Positions 1 to 8,288 of a stretch of 64,000 nt of DNA are shown piece after piece (the first letter of the stretch is position 1; every line of letters begins with the position of its first letter). The notes under the pieces are model-generated. The model saw only the letters and a list, made by a program, of their open reading frames with translations, was not told the DNA's origin and did not search any database. Both the position numbers and the translations under genes were made by a program. The stretch is from assembly GCF_000429405.1 (NCBI RefSeq), contig NZ_AUBU01000002.1, positions 124,001 to 188,000 of the forward strand. The letters are read 5' to 3'. This DNA is from Algoriphagus marincola DSM 16067. GTDB taxonomy: Bacteria; Bacteroidota; Bacteroidia; Cytophagales; Cyclobacteriaceae.

Positions 1-26
1 ATTTTTGAAATCAACCCAATAGAAAT

Positions 27-842
27 ATGCCAGAAAATTTGCTAAAAGGTAAAGTCGGAATCATTACCGGAGCCTTGGATGAAAATTCCATTGCTTGGAA
101 GACCGCGCTAAAAGTTAAAGAACAAGGTGGAAAGTTTGTCCTGACTAATGCCCCTATCGCCATGCGGATGGGTGCCATCAAAGAACTTGCAGAAGAGTGT
201 AATACCATTGTCATTCCCGCGGATGCTACGGTTTTGGACGATATTGAGAAGCTATACGCTGAGGCGAAAGAGTTCCTCGGAGGCGATTTTGACTTTTTGT
301 TGCATTCCATCGGTATGTCACCAAATATCCGAAAAGGCCGCTCCTACGGAGACCTTAACTACGATTGGGCGATGAAGTCTTATGATGTCTCCGCAATTTC
401 ATTCCATAAGATGATGCAGGTGGCAGAGAAAATGGATATCATGAAAGAATGGGGTTCGATTGTAGGCCTTTCTTACATTGCCGCTCAGCAGGTTTATCCA
501 TTTTATACGGATATGGCTGATGCCAAAGCCTTGCTTGAAAGTATCGCTAGAGGCTATGGATATAGACTAGGTAAGCTGAAAAATGTACGGGTCAATACCA
601 TTTCTCAATCGCCAACCAAGACCACTGCCGGTACAGGTATTGGAGGATTTGATTCCTTCTTCAACTTTGCCGAAAAGATGTCCCCACTTGGAAATGCTTC
701 TGCTGAAGCTTGTGCGGATTACATTGTTACGATGTTTTCGGATTTGACCAGAATGGTGACCATGCAAAACCTCTTCCATGACGGAGGATATTCTCACACA
801 GGTATTTCAGAGGAAATTATGGAACAGTTTAAGGATCTATAG
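27..842 (+). CDS. fabI: Enoyl-[acyl-carrier-protein] reductase (NADH)
   Basis: Catalyses the last, NADH-dependent reduction in each cycle of type II fatty acid synthesis in the cytoplasm. The 271-residue protein has the FabI form of the short-chain dehydrogenase fold: an N-terminal nucleotide-binding segment ending in SIAW (residues 21-24), HSIG at 93-96, and the catalytic pair Y160/K167 with the second conserved tyrosine Y150. Length is normal for the family. The ATG at 27 starts the conserved N terminus directly. It stands alone and is followed by its own terminator. Nothing unusual was seen. Confidence 0.97.
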   Translation: MPENLLKGKVGIITGALDENSIAWKTALKVKEQGGKFVLTNAPIAMRMGAIKELAEECNTIVIPADATVLDDIEKLYAEAKEFLGGDFDFLLHSIGMSPNIRKGRSYGDLNYDWAMKSYDVSAISFHKMMQVAEKMDIMKEWGSIVGLSYIAAQQVYPFYTDMADAKALLESIARGYGYRLGKLKNVRVNTISQSPTKTTAGTGIGGFDSFFNFAEKMSPLGNASAEACADYIVTMFSDLTRMVTMQNLFHDGGYSHTGISEEIMEQFKDL

Positions 843-864
843 TTATTCTGATAAGAATTGTTTT

Positions 865-895
865 AAAAGTCCGGCTTCTGTCGGACTTTTTTGTT
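865..895 (+). terminator. Rho-independent terminator after fabI
   Basis: Perfect 9-bp stem AAAAGTCCG/CGGACTTTT (865-873 with 882-890), 8-base loop, followed by a T run. It ends the fabI transcript 23 bases after the stop codon. Confidence 0.9.
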
Positions 896-975
896 TGCCT
901 TGTCCAAAAGTCATTTTTCCCTTTTGTTTTTTCGGCTAACTTATAGACTTGAATTAACCACCTAACCCAGAAATC

Positions 976-2604
976 ATGCGGAAAATTATTCTTGGGCTGA
1001 TTCTTTCAGTCTTTTCGCTTCATGCCTTTGCTCAAATCATGCCTGCTCCTGACCGGGAGGAGGGTGATGGGCCCTATGATAGATTGATCATTCGAGGAGT
1101 GACACTCATTGATGGGACCGGGGCGCCTCCTGTCGGCCCTGTTGATATCGTGGTGGAGAAAAACAGAATTACCCGCATTCAAACAGTAGGCTATCCCGGT
1201 TTACCTATTTCTGAAGGCCGTAGACCCAAGGCAGATGAAAATACGCAAGTTTTGGACTTGGAGGGGCATTATTTACTGCCTGGCTTTGTGGATATGCATG
1301 GACACATAGGAGGGACAGGGCAAGGAACTCCCGCTGAGTATGTATATAAGCTTTGGATGGCACATGGAGTTACTACCATTCGGGACCCATCGGCTGGTAA
1401 TGGGCTTAATTGGGTTTTGAATGAAAAAAAACGCTCGCTTTCCAATCAAATTACAGCTCCTAGGATCTTGGCCTATACCGCATTTGGAGCAGACTTGGAT
1501 AAAAAGATGGTGAAAGATACCACCGAAGAAGAAAAAAAAGAAAGACTGCCGATAACTACACCTGATCAGGCCAAAGCTTGGGTCAATGAAAATAAAGCAA
1601 AGGGCGCTGATGGCATCAAGTTTTTTGGTGCAAAGCCCGAAGTGATGCAGGCGGCCATTTCTGAAAACAAACGGATTGGTCTTCGCTCTGCGATGCATCA
1701 TCAGCAGCTGGACGTGGCTCGTTGGAATGTACTCCATTCTGCACGGGCTGGGCTAACTTCCATGGAGCATTGGTACGGTCTTCCAGAAGCACTTTTTGAA
1801 GATCGAACGATTCAGGATTTCCGATTGGATTACAATTACCAGAATGAGCAGCATCGATTTGCAGAAGCTGGCAAACTTTGGAAGCAAGCGGCAAAGCCCT
1901 ATTCAGAGCATTGGAATAAGGTGATGAATGAGCTTTTGGAACTTGATTTTACGCTTGATCCGACCTTTAATATTTATGAGGCAAACCGGGACTTGATGCG
2001 GGCTCGCAGAGCAGAGTGGCATGACGCCTACACCTTACCTTCCTTATGGCGTTTTTACTCGCCAAGTAGACAGTCGCATGGATCATATTGGTTTGACTGG
2101 ACGACAGAGGAGGAGCTGCTTTGGAAGGAGAACTACCGTCTTTGGATGACTTTTGTCAATGAGTATAAAAACCGAGGAGGAAGAGTGACTACCGGTTCTG
2201 ATTCAGGATTTATCTACCAATTGTATGGATTTGCCTATATCCGAGAGTTGGAATTGCTCCGTGAGGCAGGCTTTCATCCATTGGAAGTGATTCGCTCAGC
2301 AACGATGTATGGGGCAGAGGCTTTGGGAATGGACAAGGAGATTGGAACCGTAGAAGTAGGGAAACTGGCAGATTTTGTGATTTTGGAAGAAAACCCACTT
2401 CAAAACCTCAAGGTTCTTTATGGAACTGGTGCGATTCGAATAGATGAAAATAACCAACCCATCCGTGTTGGGGGCGTTAAATATACAGTTAAGGACGGGA
2501 TCGTTTACGATGCAAAGCAGCTTTTGGCAGATGTCAAGGAAATTGTAGATCAGCATAAGGCTCGCGAAAATGCTCGAATCACTCAGCCGGGATTAGATTG
2601 GTAG
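976..2604 (+). CDS. Secreted amidohydrolase family protein
   Basis: A 542-residue metal-dependent hydrolase of the amidohydrolase superfamily (imidazolonepropionase/dipeptidase-like branch). A signal peptide covers about residues 1-20, ending HAFAQ, so the protein is exported. The TIM-barrel metal site shows GFVDMHGH (H108, H110), a lysine in IKFFGA (K215), histidines at 241-242 and 265, and the aspartate of TTGSDSGF (D409). The C-terminal part returns to the small beta domain (GKLADFVIL, 463-470). Substrate cannot be read from sequence; relatives act on cyclic imides, peptides or amides. The alpha/beta hydrolase gene follows 24 bases downstream, probably in the same transcript. Confidence 0.88.
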   Translation: MRKIILGLILSVFSLHAFAQIMPAPDREEGDGPYDRLIIRGVTLIDGTGAPPVGPVDIVVEKNRITRIQTVGYPGLPISEGRRPKADENTQVLDLEGHYLLPGFVDMHGHIGGTGQGTPAEYVYKLWMAHGVTTIRDPSAGNGLNWVLNEKKRSLSNQITAPRILAYTAFGADLDKKMVKDTTEEEKKERLPITTPDQAKAWVNENKAKGADGIKFFGAKPEVMQAAISENKRIGLRSAMHHQQLDVARWNVLHSARAGLTSMEHWYGLPEALFEDRTIQDFRLDYNYQNEQHRFAEAGKLWKQAAKPYSEHWNKVMNELLELDFTLDPTFNIYEANRDLMRARRAEWHDAYTLPSLWRFYSPSRQSHGSYWFDWTTEEELLWKENYRLWMTFVNEYKNRGGRVTTGSDSGFIYQLYGFAYIRELELLREAGFHPLEVIRSATMYGAEALGMDKEIGTVEVGKLADFVILEENPLQNLKVLYGTGAIRIDENNQPIRVGGVKYTVKDGIVYDAKQLLADVKEIVDQHKARENARITQPGLDW

Positions 2605-2628
2605 ATTTTCACCCTAAAAAGGATTCAA

Positions 2629-3429
2629 ATGCCGCACATCGAAGCAAATGGAATTAAGCTCTATTACATCGACAAAGGAGAAGGAAAGGAAACGGTAGTT
2701 TTCTCTCATGGACTACTTTGGAGTCATAAAATGTTTGATGCTCAGACCGATGAATTGGCGAAGTCTTACCGTGTCATTGCGTACGATCATCGAGGCCAAG
2801 GCCAAAGCGAGGTGAAGGAGCCATTTGACATGGAAACCGTAGCTGAAGATGCAGCGGCATTGATAGAAAAGCTCGATTTGGGCAAAGTACACTTTGTCGG
2901 ACTATCAATGGGTGGATTTGTAGGAATGCGTTTGGCTGCTAGAAGGCCTGATTTGGTAAAGTCTTTGACCCTTTTAGAGACCTCTGCGAACAGTGAGCCG
3001 GTAGAAAACTTGCCCAAATACAAAACCTTAAACGGAATTGTCAAATGGCTTGGAGTGATTCCACCAGTCGCCAATAAGGTCATGCCTATCATGTTTGCTC
3101 AATCCTGGCTGAACAATAAATCGAATTCGGAAGCGATTAAGAAGTGGAAAAAGGAACTTAGGTCCAATAAGAAAACGATTACAGGACCAGTAGAGGGAGT
3201 GATTTACCGAAAAGGCGTGGAAGCTGAATTAGGTGCCATAAAATGCCCTACTATGATTGTGGTGGGTGATGAAGATGTTGCCACAAAACCGGAAAAGGCA
3301 AAATTCATTCAAATGGGAATTGCTGGATCGAGGCTTCATATGATTCCCGGTGCAGGTCATAGTTCCTGCATTGAGAAGCCTGAAGTAGTCAACCAGTTGT
3401 TGAAAGACTGGTTGAGCGAAAATGCATAA
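2629..3429 (+). CDS. Alpha/beta hydrolase
   Basis: A 266-residue serine hydrolase without a signal peptide. The nucleophile elbow is GLSMGG (S93), the acid is probably D214 or D216 in VVGDED, and the base is H244 in GAGHSS. The HG oxyanion motif (FSHGLL, 25-30) and the DHRGQGQS segment (53-60) place it with the 3-oxoadipate enol-lactonase/haloperoxidase-like hydrolases. The actual substrate is unknown. It lies 24 bases after the amidohydrolase, and its stop codon falls inside a bidirectional terminator shared with the convergent GH16 gene. Confidence 0.88.
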   Translation: MPHIEANGIKLYYIDKGEGKETVVFSHGLLWSHKMFDAQTDELAKSYRVIAYDHRGQGQSEVKEPFDMETVAEDAAALIEKLDLGKVHFVGLSMGGFVGMRLAARRPDLVKSLTLLETSANSEPVENLPKYKTLNGIVKWLGVIPPVANKVMPIMFAQSWLNNKSNSEAIKKWKKELRSNKKTITGPVEGVIYRKGVEAELGAIKCPTMIVVGDEDVATKPEKAKFIQMGIAGSRLHMIPGAGHSSCIEKPEVVNQLLKDWLSENA

Positions 3430-3457
3430 AAAAAAAGCCCCGTAGGGGCTTTTTTTT
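3427..3457. terminator. Bidirectional terminator between convergent genes
   Basis: Stem AGCCCC/GGGGCT (3436-3441 with 3445-3450), loop GTA, with an A run on the left and a T run on the right, so it works in both directions. The left flank contains the stop codon of the alpha/beta hydrolase (3427-3429) and the right flank touches the stop codon of the GH16 gene (3456-3458). Confidence 0.9.
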
Positions 3458-4343
3458 AATCAAATTGAAAGACTCTTATATAGTCCACAATCATGTGTTG
3501 TGGAAATGTTGTGCTATTATCCGGAGATCCGGGCCAGTTTCCACCGACAGCCACATTCATGATGAAGAAGAAATTTCTTCTGAACTCATCTAGTTCGGCA
3601 GGAGTGGTATCGATCTCATGATATTTCACATCGTCGATAAACCAGCTAATATTATTTGAGGTCCATTCGATTGAGTAGACGTGGAATTTATCGGCTAGAG
3701 TACCTGAAGGAATCTTATAAGAACCGCCAAATTCCGCCCGGCTTCCATTATTATCCCAGTGAACTGTTCCATGGACTGTGTTTTCCCGTCCTTGTCCGCC
3801 GACCATCTCCATGATGTCAATCTCTCCACATCTTGGCCATCCTACTTCAGGGAAGTTTGATCCAAGCATCCAGAGAGCAGGCCATAAGCCTTGTCCTCGA
3901 GGATTAACAGCACGTATATCAACCCTCCCGTAACGGAATTGCTGTTTATTCATCGAGATAATGCGTGAGGAGGTATACTCACTTCCCTGAAAGGACTCTT
4001 TTTTGGCTGTGATAATTAAATGCCCCCTTTCAACGGAGGTATTTTGTGAGCGGTAGTATTGAAGTTCGTTATTTCCCCAGCCATTGTTGCCAGTTCCTAT
4101 TTCATGGGACCAATTGGCTGCATCTAGGCTATTTCCTTCAAAATCATCTTCCCAAACTAGTGTCATCCCAGGATAGGAAGTAGGGGAGGTGGCTCCACCG
4201 TCAGGAATTGGAACTTCAGAGACGTTATTACCGGGGTTTGAACCTGTGGGATTGTCCGCAGTTTCCGAATCACAGGAAAATAAAACTCCAATTAGAAAAA
4301 ATGCGGAAAAGGTTTGGCTTGTGTAGTTAAAGATAGTTTTCAT
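3456..4343 (-). CDS. GH16 family beta-glucanase lipoprotein (laminarinase-like)
   Basis: Secreted endo-acting glycoside hydrolase of family 16, probably cleaving beta-1,3- or mixed-linkage glucans such as laminarin. The GH16 active site is GEIDIMEM with nucleophile E174, D176 and acid/base E179; the aromatic WPALWML (154-160) lines the cleft. I start at 4343 rather than 4400 because this gives a lipoprotein signal peptide with lipobox GVLFSC (C24) and a 295-residue product. A disordered linker (about 27-58) separates the lipid anchor from the catalytic domain. It lies 64 bases downstream of the duplicated-domain lipoprotein gene and is probably cotranscribed. Exact glucan specificity is inference. 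Confidence 0.93.
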   Translation of the reverse strand: MKTIFNYTSQTFSAFFLIGVLFSCDSETADNPTGSNPGNNVSEVPIPDGGATSPTSYPGMTLVWEDDFEGNSLDAANWSHEIGTGNNGWGNNELQYYRSQNTSVERGHLIITAKKESFQGSEYTSSRIISMNKQQFRYGRVDIRAVNPRGQGLWPALWMLGSNFPEVGWPRCGEIDIMEMVGGQGRENTVHGTVHWDNNGSRAEFGGSYKIPSGTLADKFHVYSIEWTSNNISWFIDDVKYHEIDTTPAELDEFRRNFFFIMNVAVGGNWPGSPDNSTTFPQHMIVDYIRVFQFD

Positions 4344-4407
4344 ACTATTTTGGGTTAAAGAAAAAAAAGGCATCTGGATATTACCTTCCAGATGCCACAT
4401 TATTAGA

Positions 4408-5826
4408 TTATGCTGAAATCAGCTTGAAAGTCCACCAGATACCGTCTTGGATTTCGATATGAAGTGTCATTCGCTTCACACCATCTGTTTCGGTCAGGCT
4501 TACTACTTGGTAAGTCACATCAGCCGGAACTGCTACTCCCGCTGTGCTCAACTCTGCTCCGTTGATTACTTTAGAAAGAGCCAGATGAGCTCCCTCTCCA
4601 ATTAACTTTAAGGAGCTGCCATCGAAGGTGAAGGTGTAGTCTCCTGAGCCATCATGTGGTGCTACAGGAGCGCCACAACCGTCTGCAGCGACACCCTGCC
4701 AAGTTTCAAGCCAAGTCTGATCGCCTAGATCATAAGAGTAGGTGCCATCTTCAGCGAATGTGTAGATATCGTCAAAGAAGCAGGCTCTGGTAGTCACATC
4801 GTCTGCGGAGTTAGCAAAAAACTCGGTGCTTCCAGCTGAAGGACCTACACCAAAGGCTCCTGCTATTGGCTCCATTTTCCAATTTCCGAAGATAGACGCA
4901 GATTCACCTCCACCATTGTCAATTTCACCAGAAATCAGTTTGAAGTCCCACCATACACCAGAACCAGCTTCGATTCTAAGAGTCATTCGGCGGGTATTTC
5001 CGTCTACAACTGGGTCAACAATGGTGTATGTAATTTGGTCAGGAATAGCTGCTCCCTGAGAAACTTCACCGGCATTGTTCACCTTAGGAAGACCTAGATA
5101 AGCACCTTCACCAATAACAGTCAAAGTGGATCCAGCATAAGTATATTGATAGGTGCCTCCTGCATAAGGAGCTACTGGAGTACCGCATCGGTCAGAGTCA
5201 ACTCCTTGCCAAGTTTCCAACCAAGTTTGATCTCCAAGGTCAATAACGAATGATCCATCGGCTCCAAAAGTATATGTGTCGTCATAGAAACAAGCTCTTG
5301 TGGATACTCCTGCTCCGTCAATTGCGAACCACTCCGTGCTTCCAGGGCTTGGTCCCACTGCAAGAGAAGCTGCCACTGGCTCAACCACCCAAGTACCAGT
5401 GATATCAAAGTCTGGTTGTGCTGAGGCCACTTCAAATGTTACATTATCAGTTGCTGTATTGCCATTGGTATCTGAAACTACAACGTCAAAGTTGTAAGTA
5501 CCAGCATCAAATCCACCCGGAACACTAATAGTAACTGTCTGCTGATCACCACTTAGCGCCTCTGATCCAGAAGTAACTGTGGCTCCTCCTGAAGTGATGG
5601 TGTAGTCAAGGGAGGCAAGGGAGCTAATGGCTCCGTCATCCGTACCGTCATCCAGAGTTACGGAAATTCTAAAATCTTCTCCTTCAGTCAATCCAGAGGT
5701 GATGGATCCCAGAGTGATTTTTGGAGGAGTGTCGATCACATCAATGTCTGCGAAACCGTTGTCGCAGGCCCAGCTTACTACGAGCAGGGAGAGCATTGTG
5801 ATAATTTTGGGAAAATTGTTTTTCAT
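4408..5826 (-). CDS. Surface lipoprotein with Ig-like domain and duplicated C-terminal domain
   Basis: A 472-residue lipoprotein (lipobox VVSWAC, C21). Residues about 33-136 form an Ig/PKD-like beta domain. Then comes a tandem duplication: 141-300 and 311-472 align through the shared landmarks GTW/GNW, VGPSxGSTE, TRACFxDDxYTF, LGDQTWLETWQGV, CGxPVAP, IGEGAxL, and a terminal WWxFKLIS. Cysteines and several tryptophans are kept in both copies. Its place just upstream of a GH16 glucanase suggests a glucan-binding surface protein. The function is inferred from context, not from a named family. No SusC/SusD pair is in the window. Confidence 0.8.
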   Translation of the reverse strand: MKNNFPKIITMLSLLVVSWACDNGFADIDVIDTPPKITLGSITSGLTEGEDFRISVTLDDGTDDGAISSLASLDYTITSGGATVTSGSEALSGDQQTVTISVPGGFDAGTYNFDVVVSDTNGNTATDNVTFEVASAQPDFDITGTWVVEPVAASLAVGPSPGSTEWFAIDGAGVSTRACFYDDTYTFGADGSFVIDLGDQTWLETWQGVDSDRCGTPVAPYAGGTYQYTYAGSTLTVIGEGAYLGLPKVNNAGEVSQGAAIPDQITYTIVDPVVDGNTRRMTLRIEAGSGVWWDFKLISGEIDNGGGESASIFGNWKMEPIAGAFGVGPSAGSTEFFANSADDVTTRACFFDDIYTFAEDGTYSYDLGDQTWLETWQGVAADGCGAPVAPHDGSGDYTFTFDGSSLKLIGEGAHLALSKVINGAELSTAGVAVPADVTYQVVSLTETDGVKRMTLHIEIQDGIWWTFKLISA

Positions 5827-6187
5827 GGGTATTAGTTTTTTTCCCTAATTTCTTAAACCGATTCGCAGACCCCAAATAAAGAGCTTCTACAACTATTCAT
5901 CAAATGTAGAATTTGGCTACATCAAAAACACATCAAATATTGTAAAAAACCCTTTTAAACTAGTTTAAATCAATGTTTTGATCTGAAATTCTTTTCACAC
6001 TTCCGGTTTTTATTTTCTCTGGTCAAAGCCTTTTGAAAAGGCTCAGACTCAAGAAATCCGCTTCAGTTAAGGAGTTTTTTTCGGAAGTATGATTTCCACT
6101 TTTTCGCTCATTTAAGATAATTTTTTTCCAATTCGGAAACCTTTTAATATATTTTTATGTATATACATTAAATTCAATTGTATTAAA
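5827..6187. other. Divergent intergenic region, glucan genes / marR
   Basis: 361 bases of AT-rich sequence hold the promoters of the leftward lipoprotein-GH16 pair and the rightward marR gene. The only strong structure is the palindrome at 6157-6168, listed separately. I see no RNA gene or short conserved ORF. A clear TAnnTTTG element could not be assigned to either side. Confidence 0.6.
6157..6168. promoter_or_regulatory. Palindromic operator candidate upstream of marR
   Basis: ATGTATATACAT is a perfect 12-bp palindrome ending 19 bases before the marR start codon. Near-identical sites precede both yceI genes of the window (6658-6669, 10 of 12; 61342-61353, 11 of 12). Its position fits autorepression by the MarR protein. 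Assignment to MarR is inference. Confidence 0.65.
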
Positions 6188-6640
6188 ATGGGGAAGTTAG
6201 AAGAAGCCATCCAGCAGAAAGATTTTATAGATCCTTATCATAAGGCTGTGGTCAATTTATTATTCACGCATAGTTATGTTGTGGGCTATCAAAATGCTCT
6301 TTTGAAACCCTATGATTTGTCTCCAGAGCAATACAATGTATTGAGAATACTGAGAGGTCAAAATGGGAATCCCACTACAGTATCCTCTATTCAGGAACGG
6401 ATGCTCAATAAAATGTCCAATGCATCTCGTCTGGTAGAAAAGCTAAAGGCCAAAGGTTTGGTACTGCGTGAAGAATGTCCAACTGACAGAAGGCAAGTGG
6501 ATGTGATGATTTCAGCTGAAGGACTGAAGTTGCTGGAGAAGTTGGAGACACGGATTCAGGATTCGAATAAATATTACATCAAGCTCAGCGAATCTGAGGT
6601 TAGAAACCTCAATATGCTGCTTGATAAACTGAGAGGCTAA
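6188..6640 (+). CDS. MarR family transcriptional regulator
   Basis: A 150-residue dimeric winged-helix regulator. The helix-turn-helix spans about residues 40-85 (SPEQYNVLRILRG and MLNKMSNASRLVEKLKAKGL), with the wing at about 86-104 (EECPTDRRQVDVMISAEG, which carries the usual DRR). N- and C-terminal helices supply dimerisation. Downstream lie a YceI gene and a VOC/hydrolase pair like the MhqR-controlled genes of Bacillus, so a role in sensing quinones or other electrophiles is plausible. There is only one cysteine, in the wing (ECPTD), and whether it senses anything is unknown. The palindrome before the gene suggests autoregulation. Confidence 0.92.
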   Translation: MGKLEEAIQQKDFIDPYHKAVVNLLFTHSYVVGYQNALLKPYDLSPEQYNVLRILRGQNGNPTTVSSIQERMLNKMSNASRLVEKLKAKGLVLREECPTDRRQVDVMISAEGLKLLEKLETRIQDSNKYYIKLSESEVRNLNMLLDKLRG

Positions 6641-6649
6641 AAAATTTAC

Positions 6650-6669
6650 GTTTATCTATGTATAAACAC
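6650..6669. promoter_or_regulatory. Operator candidate upstream of the first yceI
   Basis: ATGTATAAACAC (6658-6669) matches the marR palindrome at 10 of 12 positions. It also lies within a second inverted repeat, GTTTAT (6650-6655) and ATAAAC (6662-6667) with six bases between. The site ends 49 bases before the yceI start and begins just after the marR stop codon. Confidence 0.6.
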
Positions 6670-6718
6670 TAATTGTAAAAACAAATAATATTTCATTTCA
6701 CTTAAATCAATAAAAATT

Positions 6719-7246
6719 ATGAGTACAGCAAAATGGGTAATTGACCCAACACATTCAGAGGTATCTTTCAAAGTAAAGCACCTAGTAATTTCCACCGTAA
6801 CTGGATTTTTTAAAAAGTTTGAGGGAGCCGCAGAAAGTGAGTCGGATGACTTTGATGGAGCTAGTATTTCCTTCACTGCGGATATTGATAGCATTGATAC
6901 CAATCAGGGCGACCGAGACAATCATTTGAAATCAGCTGACTTTTTTGACGCAGCTAATCATCCTAAGCTTTCTTTCTCTGGAAAAATTTCAAAAAATGGA
7001 GGGAACTATCAATTGGTAGGAGACCTAGAAATCCGTGGAACCAAGAAAGAGGTAACGCTTGATGTAGACTTTGGTGGAGTAGCCGGTGATCCCTATGGAC
7101 AGACTAAGGCGGGCTTCGAAATTGAAGGAAAAATCAATCGGAAAGAATTTGGACTTACTTGGTCGGCAGTCACAGAGGCAGGCTCGGTAGTTGTTTCTGA
7201 TCAGGTTCGTTTAATGCTAAGTGTACAGCTCGTAAAGCAAGCATAA
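6719..7246 (+). CDS. YceI family protein, cytoplasmic form
   Basis: A 175-residue lipocalin-like barrel of the YceI family, which binds polyprenyl or other lipophilic molecules. Family landmarks are WVIDPTHSEVSFKVKH at the N terminus, the SADFFDAANHPKLSF segment (about 73-87), EIRGTKKEVTLDV, and the terminal TWSAVTEAGSVVVSDQVRLMLSVQL. There is no signal peptide, unlike the lipoprotein paralogue at 60592-61314, so this copy should act inside the cell. It lies 78 bases after marR with an operator-like site between. Its ligand is unknown. Confidence 0.92.
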   Translation: MSTAKWVIDPTHSEVSFKVKHLVISTVTGFFKKFEGAAESESDDFDGASISFTADIDSIDTNQGDRDNHLKSADFFDAANHPKLSFSGKISKNGGNYQLVGDLEIRGTKKEVTLDVDFGGVAGDPYGQTKAGFEIEGKINRKEFGLTWSAVTEAGSVVVSDQVRLMLSVQLVKQA

Positions 7247-7247
7247 A

Positions 7248-7299
7248 AGCCTCCGAGGTTTTGTTTTAAAACCCCGAAGGCTATCCTTTGGGGTTTTTT
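7248..7299 (+). terminator. Terminator with an overlapping alternative hairpin
   Basis: Terminator stem AAAACCCCGAAGG (7268-7280) with CCTTTGGGGTTTT (7285-7297), loop CTAT, one wobble, and a T run. The left arm can instead pair with the upstream segment AGCCTCCGAGGTTTT (7248-7262) at 13 of 15 positions. The two structures exclude each other, as in an attenuator. It lies between yceI and the VOC gene. Confidence 0.8.
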
Positions 7300-7331
7300 G
7301 TAAAATCTCATTCATCTAAAATTTCAATCTT

Positions 7332-8288
7332 ATGACCACAAAGCCATTAATTTCCGGGATTCACCATATCACAGCGATAGCTGGTAATCCTCAGCAAAAT
7401 ATTGATTTTTATACAGGAATCTTAGGATTAAGACTTGTAAAAAAGACCATCAATTTTGATGCGCCGGATGTCTACCATTTTTACTTTGGCGATGAGTTGG
7501 GTAGGCCAGGCACAGTCTTTACCACCTTCCCTTTCAAAGGTGCTCGGCGCGGGACTAAAGGAACTGGTGAGTTGACCTATACAGCCTTTTCCATCGGGAA
7601 AAATTCACTTAATTACTGGAGGGGCCGCCTGAAGAAATTTGGAGTTGCAGTTTCAGATGATTTGACTCGGTTTGGAGATTCCCTTATCCGATTTGAAGAT
7701 CATGATGGGATGGGACTGGAGTTGATCGCGAGTGATCGAGATGATCGAAAAGGATGGCCACAGGGACATATACCTGATGAGCATTCAATCAAGGGATTTT
7801 TTGGAGCAACCCTTTACTTACAAGCCAAGGAGCCCACTGAGAAGCTTTTGACAGAGCTGATGAATTATCATTTTGTTGGGCAAGAGGCCAATCGCTTTCG
7901 CTATGCCACAGCAGGAAAGCCGGGCGATATCGTGGATATCCTAGTTGATCCAAATGCCCGAAGAGGGATGCAAAGCGCCGGGACGGTTCATCATATTGCT
8001 TTCCGTACGGATAATGAAGCCACCCAACTGGAAGTACAGCACTTATTGATGCAAAATGGTTTGGGTGTCACCGAAGTAAAGGATCGGAATTATTTCAGAA
8101 GCATTTATTTCCGTGAGCCGGGAGGTGTACTATTTGAAGTAGCAACGGACGCACCTGGTTTTGCAATAGATGAAGATGAAGAGCGCTTGGGTGAATTGCT
8201 GAAGTTACCCGACTGGGCGGAATCATCTCGGGAAAGAATTGAAAAAGCACTTCCAAAAGTTGAAGTAAACCTATCAGACTATGAATAA
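7332..8288 (+). CDS. VOC family ring-cleaving dioxygenase (MhqO/MhqA-like)
   Basis: A 318-residue protein with two vicinal-oxygen-chelate modules. Likely metal ligands are H11 or H12 (GIHHIT), H220 or H221 (VHHIAF) and E269 (REPGGVLFEVATD). This pattern matches the Fe(II)-dependent hydroquinone or catechol ring-cleaving dioxygenases such as Bacillus MhqA/MhqO, which remove quinone-derived compounds. It overlaps the following hydrolase gene by 8 bases, so the two are translated together. A terminator separates it from yceI. The substrate is inferred from family and context only. Confidence 0.88.
   Translation: MTTKPLISGIHHITAIAGNPQQNIDFYTGILGLRLVKKTINFDAPDVYHFYFGDELGRPGTVFTTFPFKGARRGTKGTGELTYTAFSIGKNSLNYWRGRLKKFGVAVSDDLTRFGDSLIRFEDHDGMGLELIASDRDDRKGWPQGHIPDEHSIKGFFGATLYLQAKEPTEKLLTELMNYHFVGQEANRFRYATAGKPGDIVDILVDPNARRGMQSAGTVHHIAFRTDNEATQLEVQHLLMQNGLGVTEVKDRNYFRSIYFREPGGVLFEVATDAPGFAIDEDEERLGELLKLPDWAESSRERIEKALPKVEVNLSDYE

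Noticed and set aside
1338..1351. TATGTATATAAG as a fourth MarR operator
   Set aside because: It lies inside the amidohydrolase coding sequence, is not palindromic over the core, and is far from any promoter.
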